DNA from: Paramecium octaurelia
Lineage: Eukaryota; Ciliophora; Oligohymenophorea; Peniculida; Parameciidae
Reading direction: 5' to 3'
Length of the DNA: 64,000 nucleotides
Assembly (NCBI GenBank): GCA_905182995.1
Contig: CAJJDP010000022.1
Coordinates: 567,488 to 631,487, forward strand
Each line of letters starts with the position of its first letter. The stretch's first letter is position 1. Of the stretch, positions 11,880 through 23,919 are shown one piece after another. A model generated the notes under the pieces. It searched no databases and was not told the origin of the DNA. It saw nothing but the letters and a program-made list of their open reading frames with translations. A program made the translations under genes and the position numbers.

Positions 11880-13150
11880 TCAGTCATTCTCTTTAAAGAT
11901 ATCATCTTACCAAATTCCTTGCACTTCTATTTATTTACTAGTTAACTTTCCTTTGCCATTCTTTTTGCCTTTCTTCCAATATCCATCATATATTGTCTGT
12001 TCCTAATCTATATGGTATCCCCAACCATCAAATAAGCCATCTACAAATTGACCTAACTTTAATTAATTTAATTACCTTTGTAATAAATATTGTTGGGCGA
12101 AAACAACTCACCTGAACCATTGAACTATGAATTCTTAAATTGTCCAACATATTTTTTACCACTGGAAAAAAAATAAGTTCCATTTCCATGATATTTATCC
12201 AAAGCAAATTCCCCTTCATATTTTATTTTTTTTTAATTATCTTCTAATACTCCTTTTCCATGCATTCTTCCATTAAGAAACTCCCCTTTATAATATAAGG
12301 TAGGTTTTTTTAATTCTCCCTATCCATTTGGGATCTATTTCTTGCATTCTCCTTTATAGTACAGATCTGGTGTCTACATTTCCATCATTTTCTCTACTTT
12401 TCCATTCTCCCAAAATCCAGACTATTATAATCATTAATCAGTATACTATTAAAGAGTCTTCAGTTATGCTTCTTCCCCATCCTTTCCTTATCCCATTTTA
12501 AAAACTGCCTTCAAATAATTCTTTTTCTAATAAATTAGTTCCATAACCATGCATTTTTCCATTCTTCATAAATCCCTCGTATTTTGATTTATCAGGTAGA
12601 TCTGTAGTATTTACCTTTATTGATTCTAAATCTTCAAATTTTTCTGGAGGTACATATTACCCAAATTATTCCAACCTGTCTATTAGCCAAGGGTAATAAT
12701 GCTCTTTGATACCAGACAATGTGCTTTAGTTTGTTTTTGTATTTTCCCCATTAAACACTGGGGCTTCACCCATACATTCACCTCCTTCAAAAAGCGAAGT
12801 TTTGTTATAATTTTAATCGTTATTCTAAACTTGGTTTACACCATCATTCTCTTAGACTTGCTACTCTTAAATTCTATGGGAACCTTATTGTGTAGAATAA
12901 TATTTACTATCTTGAGATTGAACTTAATTGCTAATTTAAGAATCTCTCTCATTATATTGAGTTAAATTATTAACTCCTTACTCTGTGATTGTAGTTATCT
13001 TTCTGAACTAATTAAACATCATAATTACACATTCTTTTGACTAATAAAACTATAATTGTTCAATCTGGCAGTCTATTATGAACTATTTTCCTTTTTTATT
13101 CCTTCAGAAACCTGACTCTTTTACTCTACTGTAGTTACTTTACCTCCCAT
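11880..13150 (-). CDS. MORN-repeat protein, Met-Gly start
   Basis: Minus-strand frame starting MGGKVTTVEQKSQ; Gly2 with Thr6 fits N-myristoylation. After a low-complexity N-terminal third come MORN repeats: YEGFMKNGKMHGYGT, FEGSFQNGIRKGWG, YYKGEFLNGRMHGKG, YEGEFALDKYHGNGTY, YVGQFKNSQFNGSG and YDGYWKKGKKNGKG. MORN repeats form a beta-rich rod that binds phospholipids or acts as a scaffold, often at membranes or cilia. Introns include a 23-nt one (GTGTAA...TTAG) near 13030 and a 19-nt or slightly longer one near 12070. Ends GIWQDDIFKEND. Plausibly a membrane-linked scaffold. Confidence 0.8.
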
Positions 13151-14276
13151 CTAATATAATAAAAAATAAACAAATAATAATTAGATTAAAATAGATATTT
13201 AAGAATTTATAATTATAGAAAATGCTCACGTCTTAAAGTCATTCATTTTTATTAATTAAACAAAAACATAAACTTAATCTTGTTAAATTATTATGTAAAC
13301 TATAATATTGAATTCTTAATTAGTAAGTGTCTTAGATTATAATAATAAAATAAATAAAATATCAATTTAAAATAAAATAAGATCTATCTTTTAGTTCTTT
13401 GTTCCTTGGCGATTATTATTGTATTCATTAATTCACATGAACATGAAATTATCAGAATTTCAAAGGTTTTTAAAATCTTAGGTTTAGTCTCATATTATTC
13501 TATCACAATTTACCATAAATTATTAATATTTAAAGATGTCAAGAAGTGCATATAAAAGTCTTAAAATATTGTAAATATAAGTTAATAACTTATTTCTAGA
13601 AATTAAGATTATGACTTCTGATTTCTTTTTTACGAATATTAAAGCAATGTAATATCATAATAGTAATTAGATATAAAAGCGAATCCCACTACTACAATTA
13701 TTATTATTTATTAATTTGCAGACAAAACACATAAACTTACATAGATTGTATCATTTTTAATCATTTGTATTAATTATTCAATATAGATATATCTTTTTAT
13801 TTATGATATAATAATCAAAAAATGTTTCAATATTCAATTGATTATATACAAGTGAAAGAAAATTACAGTTTTTTAATCAATTAGGATAAAATTACATGGA
13901 ATTAGAGTATATTAACAAATAGAATAAGGATTGTAATCAGTAAAATTTGCACTTAATATTATTTAAGTATTTTATAAATTGAAATTTAGGCACTTCAAAG
14001 AAAAGATTAGATATTCTGATAAGAATAATACAATAATTTTTGGTTTCAATGTTAAACACATCAAATTTCTTTATTATCTATTACAATTTATAAGTTAAAT
14101 ATAACAATATCATTTAAATTTTTTATTATTCTTGAGGAATAAACTTAAGATCTTTGTTGTTTGGATTTTATTAGAACAGTTTTTTTACATTTTTAATATC
14201 ATCTTGGAATAACTATTTAAGGAATAGAGTTATATAATTCGATTTATTAATATTATTTAAAAATAATAATAAGGTA
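13151..14276. other. Gene-poor spacer between divergent MORN genes
   Basis: Very AT-rich, with TGA in all frames. One frame stays open for about 75 codons from an ATG at 13821 (MFQYSIDYIQVKENYSF) but has no neighbours or motifs supporting it. The stretch separates the starts of two divergent MORN genes, so both promoters lie within it; no defined element can be named. Confidence 0.45.
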
Positions 14277-15496
14277 ATGGGAGCTACTTGTTGTTCAGGA
14301 ACACCATAAACTTAGGAGATTAATTCAACAGCTCCTGCTAAGCTTGAGGCTACAATAGAAGAAAATGATCATATGGGAACAGCCAAGCCAAAAGAGGCAA
14401 AAAATGAATACTAAGAGAAAGAGCCAATAAAACAAGAAGAATCCTAACCAGTTTAGGTCGAAGAGCCTTCATAAAGTGCAAATCCTCCAGATGATGTACA
14501 ATAATTCAATATATTAAGGCTTTAAGAGAAAAATAAAGGTAACAGATTTCATCACATGGTCCAAACCCTGATGAAGCTAAACCATATGACAAAGATCCAT
14601 TTATTGAAAATGAATAGGTTCGTAAAACGCTTGAAAAACTCGGAAATTATCATTACGATGATGCATCCTTATTGCACTTCCAAGATTGTATTGAGTTAGG
14701 ACCATATGTAAAAATCAGATGATAACTCTAGCAATTTGAGAATGGAGCTATATATGTGGGCTAATGGAAAAACCACTAAAGATGGGGCAAAGGCAAGCAG
14801 TATTGGCCTGACGGATCAGTTTATGAAGGATTTTGGAGTTCCCATACAGCAAATGGGAAGGGAAGATTAATTCATGCAGATGGAGATGCCTATGTAATCA
14901 TATGAATAATCTTTAGGATGGAGATTGGGTAGATGACAGAGCCTAGGGCCAAGGAACTTATTTTCATGTTGATGGTGCTAAATATGAGGGAGATTGGTTG
15001 GAAGATTAATAGCATGGAAAAGGAACTGAAATGTGGCCAGATGGTGCCTAATATGTTGGAAGTTACGTTAATGGAAAGAAAGACGGAAAAGGTAAATTTA
15101 AATGGAGTGACGGAGCAACTTATGAGGGCGACTTTCGAGATAACAATATTGAAGGTACTCACTTTACGTAATATCAAAAAAAGGTTTTGGAGAATATGTT
15201 TGGGCCGATGGCAGAAAATATAAAGGGTAATGGTAAAATAATAAAATGCATGGCAAAGGAGACTTTAACTGGCCTGATGGAAAGTAATATAGTGGTAATA
15301 GATATTTCTATTTTCAGGGGATTACGTTGAAGATAAAAAGGAAGGTTACGGAATTTTTAAATGGTCTGATGGCAAATAATATAAAGGATATTGGAAGGAT
15401 GGAAAATAACATGGAAGAGGAATTTTGGTTGATAAAGAGTCCAGAGAAGTTGAAGCTGAATGGGTTGAAGGAAGAAGAGTCAGATCAGATAATTGA
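14277..15496 (+). CDS. MORN-repeat protein with acylation-type N-terminus
   Basis: Starts [14 protein letters not shown]: Gly2 (myristoylation) next to Cys5 and Cys6 (palmitoylation) predicts firm membrane anchoring. An acidic Glu/Gln/Pro linker of about 80 residues follows. From about 14700 come repeated MORN units: [17 protein letters not shown] in one frame and, after splicing, segments such as [44 protein letters not shown] and [14 protein letters not shown]. Short introns interrupt most repeats (for example near 14540, 14895, 15170 and 15290). Ends [16 protein letters not shown]. Probably a plasma-membrane or ciliary scaffold; the partner is unknown. Confidence 0.8.
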
Positions 15497-15818
15497 ATTA
15501 TCACAAATTATTAAGATGAATACTGTATAGATTTATAATTTGATAATAAATCTATGTATTTTCCTATCTTTGTTCAATCTAAGAATGATGATGTCGTTTT
15601 GCATAGACCATATGGGAGGCTTTCTTTCGATTTTGTCAATCATATTATTTTTTAAATAAGATTAAATGTTTAGAAAGTTCATAGAACTTATCATCATGTA
15701 GGTATTTAAGTAATTCATATCACTAAAATACCAATAGCCATTTCATAGAACATATATGTTGTGTTAGTTTTATCACTCTATTACTTTATGAAAAATTGTA
15801 TTATTTTAATTTTAAACA
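15497..15818. other. Spacer
   Basis: 322 nt of AT-rich sequence between the MORN gene and the next plus-strand gene. Nothing recognisable. Confidence 0.5.
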
Positions 15819-16813
15819 ATGTTTAATAAAACTAAGAAATTCCTAACATTAATATACCAACCGATAAGACATCCCTTTAAGACATTTTAGAGATCATTTG
15901 ATATAGAATAAGAATGGTCAAATGTAAAATTAGTCTTGAGACCTCATAAAGGAAAAATACTGACACTTTTCGCATTAATTACTTATCCCATATATAAGGA
16001 TATGTTTCAAACTATTAGAAATTCATTCGTTTCAACAGTTTAGAGCGAACTGGGGCCTGGTTAACCATTTGAAGTCTTTATTAACAGTTTTGTTAAAGTA
16101 AACTTGTTTTGATCAATAGACTGAAGTTTAAACGATTCTTAAAGATCCTGTTGTTTAACAGGAATCAGTAGATTTTGTGTAAAGATTGGGAAAGCAGCAA
16201 TAAGTTTAAGATAGCATTGTTACATTATTAAAATAATCTATATAAGATCCTTCGTTTTTAGAGGATTCAAAAGTTTTTGGAAAGAAATTAGTGTTGGATT
16301 TAGTACAAGATAAATCAATTTAAGAATAAACTCAAAAATTAATAATCCAAGTAGTAAATGATCCAATATTCAAATATGAAGTGAAAGAATTTTGCAAATC
16401 ATTATCATAAGAACCTGAAATAAATTAAGCGTATATTTTACTTATATATGAGAGTTGCGGAAATCTTAAAAAATGCAGGTATGGACCCAAACTTCAGGGC
16501 TGCTTTTGCAAATGCATTCGCCTATGCTTTCAATGATGTTTTAATGAGAAAAGACACTACTGATAAATTAAGAATGTTTTTATTATTCCTAATTGAGACT
16601 GAAAAGTCTTAAGAGTAAGGAATAAAAGGATTCATAGACATGATTATAGACAAATTATTAAACAAGTATTGAATTATTCAATTTAGAAAAACAATGATAA
16701 GTAAAGAAAATGAATTTGATTCGTTATTGGAAAAACTTTTAGGCAAGGAAAAATTGAGAAATTTAGCTGAAGAACATAAGTTTTAAGGACAACAACATTC
16801 AGATGTGTATTGA
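15819..16813 (+). CDS. Unknown helical protein, possibly organellar
   Basis: Starts MFNKTKKFLTLIYQPIRHP, a basic amphipathic start that could be a mitochondrial presequence; one hydrophobic stretch follows (ILTLFALITYPIYKDMF). The rest is helical and Gln-rich (LEDSKVFGKKLVLDLVQDKS, RVAEILKNAGMDPNFRAA). Introns: 22 nt near 16098 (GTAAAC...CAATAG), about 22 nt near 16431, and a 21-nt one at 16666-16686. The last reads over an apparent TGA and continues through NEFDSLLEKLLGKEKLRNLAEEH to TGA at 16811. No family recognised. About 310 residues. Confidence 0.65.
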
Positions 16814-17903
16814 ATACTTGAGTAATCATAAAATAATCATTGATTTTTTAAATGGAATTTTACATATTGTTATCATCATTTTATGGATCCGATATTCTTT
16901 TCTAAATATTAAGTTTTATCATTTATAAATCTTCATTTTTTAATCTTTTTTATGTAACAATATGATAAATGTAAGCATAATTAATTATTTCAAAGAAATT
17001 AATATTCAAGTCATAATTATTGAATAAATATATATTATTATATAATTTATTGATGGCAACTTTTTTACAAATAATGAATATTAACACTCTGAGGATAGCA
17101 TTTAAATATTAGCTCTACTAGTATTAAAATAATTGGTGACTTATTGTATCCTTTAGATTCATCCAAAAAAGTTGATTGATATCCTGTTATGAATATTTAA
17201 TTTAAAAATAATTTTGATAAATGAATTTTATTCAAATTCATTAACTTTATATAGATTAAAATACTCTAATTCAATTAATTTGGTAGAAATTAGGAAATTT
17301 TAAATAACATGATTTCACTAATTTTTTGAAAATATTCATCTTATATTTATTTGATTTGAAATTATTTCATGACTAAGTCCTCCATTATCTCAAAATATAA
17401 ATTGGTTAATTATACTATAAAAATTTGTCAGTTTAATTTTATTTATGTATGATTGTGATGTATATTTTATTTTATATTTTGTCCCTTTTTTCTCATTAAA
17501 TAGGTAATTCGAATTTAAGGTATTATTTTTATTTTATTTATTTTCCTACAAAAATTTAGTAAAATTTTTATTATAGAAGTTATATATGTTTCGAAGAAAA
17601 TGTATTGGGTGAATAGGAGACATATTATTTTGAGATAAGAAGCACAACTGTTTTTGCATCTAAATTACTTAATATTTAAATTATTTGTTGTTTTAATTTT
17701 ATAAAAGTTAATATTAAAACCATTTTGAACCTTTAATTTTAAAATAAATTTAAGATGCTAATTTATTGAATTCAATAGACTTGTTTAATCAATAGATGGT
17801 AACCTAAAAACCTCAATTTAATTATTTTGTTATTAATAAATTGATATATTATAATTTAATATTTTGATAAATCAATGCTCATGATATTCAAACTAGCTTA
17901 TCA
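16814..17903. other. Gene-poor spacer, 1.1 kb
   Basis: Strongly AT-rich; frames are broken by TGA throughout and no motif, repeat array or RNA gene was recognised. It lies between the 3' ends of two convergent genes, so no promoter is required here. Confidence 0.5.
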
Positions 17904-18656
17904 TCAAATAATAATTTTTGTTCTTCGAAATATATATTTTTTGGTATCATCATAGACTTACTCTTTAATTTCCGGTCTTTGGGTATGTGTAAGTGGTTTA
18001 GCATTTTCTGATAATTAATCTTTACTAACTTGTCCATTGTTAATATCAATTATCAATATAGATTTACGAAATGAGACTGCTTTTTTATGATGTGGAGGTT
18101 GCTGTAAAGTGTTTGGTTTGCTAGTATAGTCAGGGATAGGTAGATTGTTTTGTTGTGGTTGATCAAGTTCTTTTGGGATTGTGTAGTTGGAGAGTTGGGT
18201 TGAAGGTTCTTGGTTTGCAACAAGAGCACCTAATTTTGCAAAAGGAGAGCCCATTCCTTTGAAATCTAGGGGATTACCATTTGAGTTGTAATTTTTATTT
18301 CTTGGTGTGGAATAAGCAGCAACTTTTTCTGACCGTTCTTCAATTTGAGGCAAGAGTTACTGAGACAGACGATGTTCTTTAATAAATAGTTTTTATTTTT
18401 TTAGTTTTCTGACTGTATTTTTTACATATAAAAAATTATCTTCTGCATCATGTTCAGTTTAGGTTTTTCTAAAAACAGGACTTACAGCCTGACTCTTCGG
18501 TAGAGATTATTTTATTATTTAATAATCACTAACTTATCTTTTCTATGGGGAGATAAATGGAAGATGAAAATCTGCTTCATTTAAAAATAGAGAAGGACTG
18601 ATAGTTCTGGCACTTAAAAACTAAGTTGGAGCTGGTTGGAGAAGGTGCTCCCCCAT
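17904..18656 (-). CDS. Hypothetical low-complexity protein
   Basis: A minus-strand frame of 250 codons with no TGA and no required intron, starting MGEHLLQPAPTQFLSARTIS and ending KYIFRRTKIII. It is rich in Ser, Pro, Gln and Lys; segments such as PKSQAVSPVFRKTQ and KKAVSFRKSILIID look like phosphorylatable linker. No domain is recognised. The preceding 183 nt to the divergent Arp2 start must serve both genes. Confidence 0.65.
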
Positions 18657-18839
18657 ATTGATTTCAGAGGTGATTTTATGTAGCATTTGAAATTTGTGTA
18701 TATAAAATTAAATATTTAATCGTCAAATTGAACATAGGTGATGGTTATGAAAGTTAAAAATGAGAATCATGAGCAATACAAGAATATTGATTTATTATAT
18801 TAAATTATAGATTTATTTATTTATATAATCAAAAAAATA

Positions 18840-20151
18840 ATGTCTATTCCAATAATTGAAGATTCCGGAACAGGGTACATTTAGTATCTTAGTTAGATAT
18901 TTGAAGATTGGCTTTGCAGGTGATAACTTTCCAGCTCATTCTTTTCCAGCCATGGTAGGAAGACCAACACTTAGAGCAGATGAACAATTGGATGATGCCA
19001 ACTTAAAAGTACAATGATATAATCATAGTTTTAGGATATAATGATAGGAGATGAAGCTTAGCCATATAGAGGATTATTAGAGTTGACTCACCCCTTAGAA
19101 GAAGGAGTGGTGAAAAATTGGGATGATATGGAATTAATTTGGAATTATGGGTATAAGAAGGTAAGAAGATTACAAATATTATTATTAAGTTAGGCATTGA
19201 TCCAAAAGATTAAACAGTATTGATGACAGAAGCTGCAGGAAATCCAAAAAAAAATAGAGAGAAGATGGCAGAAATTAAGTTTGAGAAATTCGGATTTGCT
19301 TAGCTCAACGTAGGAATCCAGGCTTTGTTGCCCCTATTTGCAGAGGGCCTGAGAACAGCCTTATTACTTGATGCAGGAGATGGTGTCACACATTGCATGC
19401 CAGTATATGACGGATTCTGTTTGAATCAAGGAGCTTAGAGAATGAATATTGCAGGAAGACATGTTACAGATCAACTAGTCAAACTATTATTCCAAAGAGG
19501 ATATGCCTTCAATTCATCTGCTGATTTTGAATTAGTAAGGGAAATCAAAGAGGCATTATGCTTTGTAAGTTCAGACATCAGAATGGATACTAAATTGGCA
19601 CAAGAGACGACTTGTCATGAAAGTACATTCAGATTACCAGATGGAGGGAAAGTGAAGATTGGACAAGAAAGATATATGGCTCCAGAGATTTTGTTCTCTC
19701 CATGGTTGTTAGGTAAAGATGCCCCTGGATGTGCTGACATTGTATTCAATGCCATTTAAGTAATGTTCATTTTATATGATATATAGAAATCCCCTATTGA
19801 TTCAAGGAAGACATTCTATGAAAACATTCTCATAAGTGGAGGTACTACCATGTTCCCAGGATTCCCAACTAGATTATAGAATTAATTGAGATCAATTTTT
19901 GAGGAAACTGTATTGAAAGGCAACACTGCATATGCTGCTAGTTCTAAGATCAAAATTAAAGTCTTGGTACTTATATCAATTGTAATATTCTTCTTTAGGA
20001 TCCTGCAAGAAGAAAATATAATGTGTTCATTGGTGCATCTTTCTTGTCAAATGTGATGAAGGATAAGACCAATTTCTGGATTTCCAAAAAAGACTGGTAA
20101 GAATTGGGACCAGAAAGAGCCATGATGAAAGTTATGGAATCTTTATTATGA
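18840..20151 (+). CDS. ARP2: Actin-related protein 2 (Arp2)
   Basis: Clear actin-superfamily protein of about 385 residues. After a 22-nt intron the N-terminus reads [20 protein letters not shown] then AMVGRPTLR. Later parts match Arp2 rather than actin: [84 protein letters not shown] and [16 protein letters not shown] with [15 protein letters not shown]. Arp2 is the nucleotide-binding subunit that, with Arp3, forms the first two subunits of a branched actin filament in the Arp2/3 complex. Introns of 22, 26 and about 33 nt lie in the first third, and one near 19975. Introns were placed by continuity with the family. Confidence 0.93.
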
Positions 20152-20199
20152 AATAAATAATTGTATTGCAAAGTGATATTGACAAATAATTATTTCTTA

Positions 20200-20733
20200 A
20201 TGTATAAAAAGAATAGTTTGATAGATCTAACTCCAATCTCAATCAGCAAATCAACACATTTAGGAAAGAACAAACCATTCTGTCCGTCCTTGTTTTTAAA
20301 TTAAATTGATAGTCAACCCAAAAAATTTGAAGATGACTACCGAGAAAAAGTCTTAGAGTTAGAAATACCAGATGATATTGTACTCCCTAAAACTGTTCGG
20401 AGAAGATGTGCTATTGGGAATGGGTTGTCTCCCCAAAAAACAGATCAAATCCTTCCCACTCTCTCTTTACATGTAAGCATGCAAAAAAGGAATATGGAAG
20501 ATCTCCATCAACTTTACGAAATCAAAACACAAAGGGAGAATGTTGAGATGGAGAACATAAACAAAAAGATCAAATCCATCATCAATAGTAATAAAAAGTA
20601 AGTTTCTTTTTAAAACTCTCATGTTATTATTGATGAATTTGATAATTATTAAGTTGTCCAAGATTTACCTACTCAAAGACACTATGCTCCAAAGAGAAGA
20701 ACACATCTCAAGTAATTGACAACTGAAGTCTGA
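20200..20733 (+). CDS. Hypothetical protein, about 177 aa
   Basis: An intronless frame starting MYKKNSLIDLTPISISKSTH and ending THLKQLTTEV. It contains an acidic patch (KVLELEIPDDIVLPKTV) and a likely coiled coil (YEIKTQRENVEMENINKK). It starts 48 nt after the Arp2 stop. No family recognised; composition and length support a real gene. Confidence 0.6.
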
Positions 20734-20942
20734 TTACAGTCATAATTTGATTTTATCATATATATTTAAATCTATCATCATTAATATTTTCTGTGGTCAA
20801 GGAATATTTCCTTTACTGAGATATAATATGAGCTAGATAATTTTCCTATTTAAATAAATTAATATTTTCATCAATGACTTTTTTACAGATATATCTTGGG
20901 TAAATAATTGTTAACTCATTTTAATTAATAAATATTAATAAC

Positions 20943-21800
20943 ATGTTTCTAAAAGGAAAGAAAGAATTAAACGTAGATAACTTCAATCCTGGAGTGGGAC
21001 TCTACGATATTATTACTAAATTAGACAAACCAGTCCCAATCATTCATACCGATAAACATGCTGTCCATAAAAAAAATGAATCGCATCCCCTAAGTGAATC
21101 ATAACTATCCAATGATCGCAAAGTCGACTTAAATTATCCTCTGCATAGTTATGCAAGTGGAATCTAAAGAGTTAGATAAAATAAAATCTATTAAGAACTT
21201 AAGAAATAAGTTAAATTTGAATATAAACCCAATGAATTTAACCAAGAATTTGATACCTAAGTACGTTCCACCGTTAAGAAGGGAAAACTTGTTAAGCTAC
21301 AAAGATTGCAAAGAAACTCACAATAGTCTTTAAACGATTCTCAATCCCTTTTTTTAGGAACATAGTCACCTGGCATCAAAAAAACTACAAGCTAACAATA
21401 TCTGAAACATCCACCTAAATTGCAATCATTAGAAAGTCTAGAACTCTTTCTCTTGAGAGACAAATTATAAAAGGTCTAGGATGTTCCTGGTCCTGGTTCC
21501 TATGAGTTGCCAAGTGTTTTCAAGTAAACAGAAATCAGGATTTAACCATTCGGAAAATAATAAGGGAGAACTAAGTACATAGATTAAGATGCTTCAGTTG
21601 GTGTTGGATAATATAATATACAAGACTAATCTGTAGTCAAAAGCGTAATAAGGTTTGACAAATATTCGAAGAGAATTAGCATTTTTGAAAACAAATTAAA
21701 CTCTCCAACATATTATGATAATAATTCAAATCTTATCAGCAATCAATCAAAACTTAATCTCGAATTTCCCATAGCCTTTGGTTCTACATCAAAACGATGA
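20943..21800 (+). CDS. SHIPPO / sperm-tail PG-rich repeat protein
   Basis: A frame of 285 codons, MFLKGKKELNVDNFNPGVGL to IAFGSTSKR, with no intron needed. It carries Pro-Gly repeats of the STPG/ODF3 (SHIPPO) type: NPGVGLYDI at the N-terminus, VPGPGSYELPSVFKQ centrally and SVGVGQYNIQDQ. Proteins with these repeats line microtubules in cilia and sperm tails, several as doublet inner proteins. Assignment is to the repeat class, not a named orthologue. A second gene of the same class is at 40384. Confidence 0.72.
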
Positions 21801-22061
21801 ATATTATTGTAAATGTATTTCCATTTTAATGCTAATCTGTATAAATAATTTAATATTAAAGATATTCCTAAAATATGCTGTAAATCTTCACCTCAGTCTG
21901 CCTAAAGATAATTTTGAAATTCTCTTGCAGTTATCACTGTTAATCAATTATGAATACTAAACATCACCTATTCGTTAATTAAAAACATCTTGAATAAATA
22001 AATATCCAATTACTTGATATAATTTTAAATCAATTAAGAAATAAAAAAATTCGGCAATTTT

Positions 22062-22907
22062 ATGAAAAAGGATTTGAAAGGAGAAAAATTCAGAAACAAG
22101 GCTTTGTAGCAAATAACAAATTTGAATCAGCTAATCTTAGATTAGTTTCAAAAGATTCAAGTGGATTCAGACATTGAATCTGAGGATATTTAATTATTAG
22201 ATGACTTTGAAAAAATGGGACATTAGGAACCTAACGAAGAGGGAACTGGAAGGATATCTGTCAAAAAAAACTTCAATACTATTGGAATCATTAATTTGAG
22301 TCTTGAAAAATCACTAAATATAAATGATATTAAAGAATGGATCAATAAATATCTGGGATTGAGAACAACGACCATCAATTTAAATTTGGCATTGTATTAT
22401 GAAAAAAAATAATTTTATATTGAAGAAGTGAAACAAAAAAAAAAGTTTAGGTTGTAAAAAAATAAATTGGAACATATAGATGTATTCAGCATTTTCGATG
22501 TATTAATAAAATTAAAGCCAAAACATATTTGTTCTCTGATTGCGATAATTGATTAGGACATCTTTGATCCACTCTAACCTGATTCAAATATTGTAGGAAG
22601 AGCATGTGGTGATGGAGTTTGTGTGGTTTAATTTTAGGAGAATCTGAAAGTATTTTATGGTACAATCGTTCATGAATTGATGCATACACTTGGATTCGAT
22701 CATTGTTATTTATGGAATTGTTTGATGAATGAAGATGTTGATTAAAGCAGTTTACACTTATGTGTAAATGATTTGGAAAAGCTCTCTATGATCAAGTAGT
22801 ATGATAAAGTTAAGCGGTATCAATCTTTGCTTAGTTTCTATAAGAAGGTTGGGTTTTAGGAGGAGTGTAAATGGATTGAGAAAATGATCGAGATTTTTGA
22901 ATAATGA
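22062..22907 (+). CDS. Archaemetzincin-type zinc metalloprotease
   Basis: Intronless frame of about 280 codons, MKKDLKGEKFRNKALQQ to WIEKMIEIFEQ. The decisive motif HELMHTLGFDHCYLWNC then LMN (near 22675) matches the archaemetzincin signature HExxHxxGxxHCx4CxM: three His bind catalytic zinc, Glu is the general base, and further Cys bind a second zinc. VCVVQFQENLKVFYGTIVHE forms the preceding strand and helix. The first 80 residues are acidic and probably disordered. Human AMZ1/AMZ2 belong here; the natural substrate is poorly known. Length is near AMZ2's. Confidence 0.88.
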
Positions 22908-23173
22908 AACTTAATAAATAATTATTATTAAATTTATACGCCTAAATAATCCACAAAGATTACAGTTTGTTAAAACCATCTTAAATTATTATTTAAATAT
23001 CTTGATTTATTTTTTCAAATTATTATTTGAGAAGATTTGGTTAAAATTATGCAAGTGTTAGTTTGAAAATCTGAAGGTATCTAATTAATGCAATTGTGTT
23101 TTAATAAATTTGTATAAGGGAATAGAGAAATAATATTGCTAAAAAACAAAATTATAGAAAAATTAATATCCTT

Positions 23174-23823
23174 ATGTCAAATAAAACACAACTATCAACT
23201 TAAGCATAGGCAACTGGTGACGATGTGCCATTAGCCTCTTTAATTCAATAAATAAGATAAGATAATTTAGATTAAGAGGATGTTCCTCAAAAGACTAGAT
23301 TACCTGTTTCCTAGATAAACCAAAATTTGAATTTAGCATAGGAAATAAATAATAATTTTCGATACCCTCTTCAATAACCGCTTTCTTAGCTTCAAATAAT
23401 TTAGCAGAGATAGGAGCAATATGAGATGATTCAATAAAAGAAGTAATTAGACTAACCTAATGAGGTCGATGATGAAAATAAGTCATTTGGGAATTAAGAA
23501 TTAAAAAAAGAAGATCGATGTATTACTATTTAATAGTACTAAGTAATTTTACTAGCACCATCCTAACCATACAGTAGAGAACCTCAGGTGTTAAAATGCG
23601 AGAGATGCCAGAATGTGATGATTACAAAAGTGGAATCAAAACCAGGATGGGGCAGCTGTTTTTGTTGCTGCTTATTGTTTTTAACTCCTTTTTTCTTTTT
23701 GTTTTTTTTACCTTTTTGTATGAGAGTATTAAGTATATGATATGTAAGTAATGCAAAGATGCACATCATTATTGTTAATCCTGTTCAAATAAACTCGGTA
23801 CATATTATTTTATTTGTGAATGA
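23174..23823 (+). CDS. LITAF-domain membrane protein
   Basis: Starts MSNKTQLSTQAQATGDDVP; the first 130 residues are Gln-rich and disordered. The C-terminal 75 residues form a LITAF (LPS-induced TNF-alpha factor) domain: zinc knuckle CERCQNVMITKVESKPGWG, a Cys-rich hydrophobic segment CCCLLFLTPFFLFVFF, then CKQCKDAHHYCQSCSNKLG. In other eukaryotes the paired CxxC motifs bind one zinc and the hydrophobic helix inserts as a hairpin into the cytosolic leaflet of late endosomes or lysosomes. The frame is continuous to TGA. Confidence 0.85.
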
Positions 23824-23919
23824 AAAATATAGTATATTATCTAATCTTTGAAATTTTCAAAATAATATAATAGATGTAAATATTTAAGTTTAAATTGTAA
23901 AATTAAATAAAAAGTTTAT

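Noticed and set aside
16673-16813. A separate 39-codon mini-gene starting at 16694
   Set aside because: A 21-nt intron at 16666-16686 joins it in frame to the preceding gene, so it is that gene's last exon.
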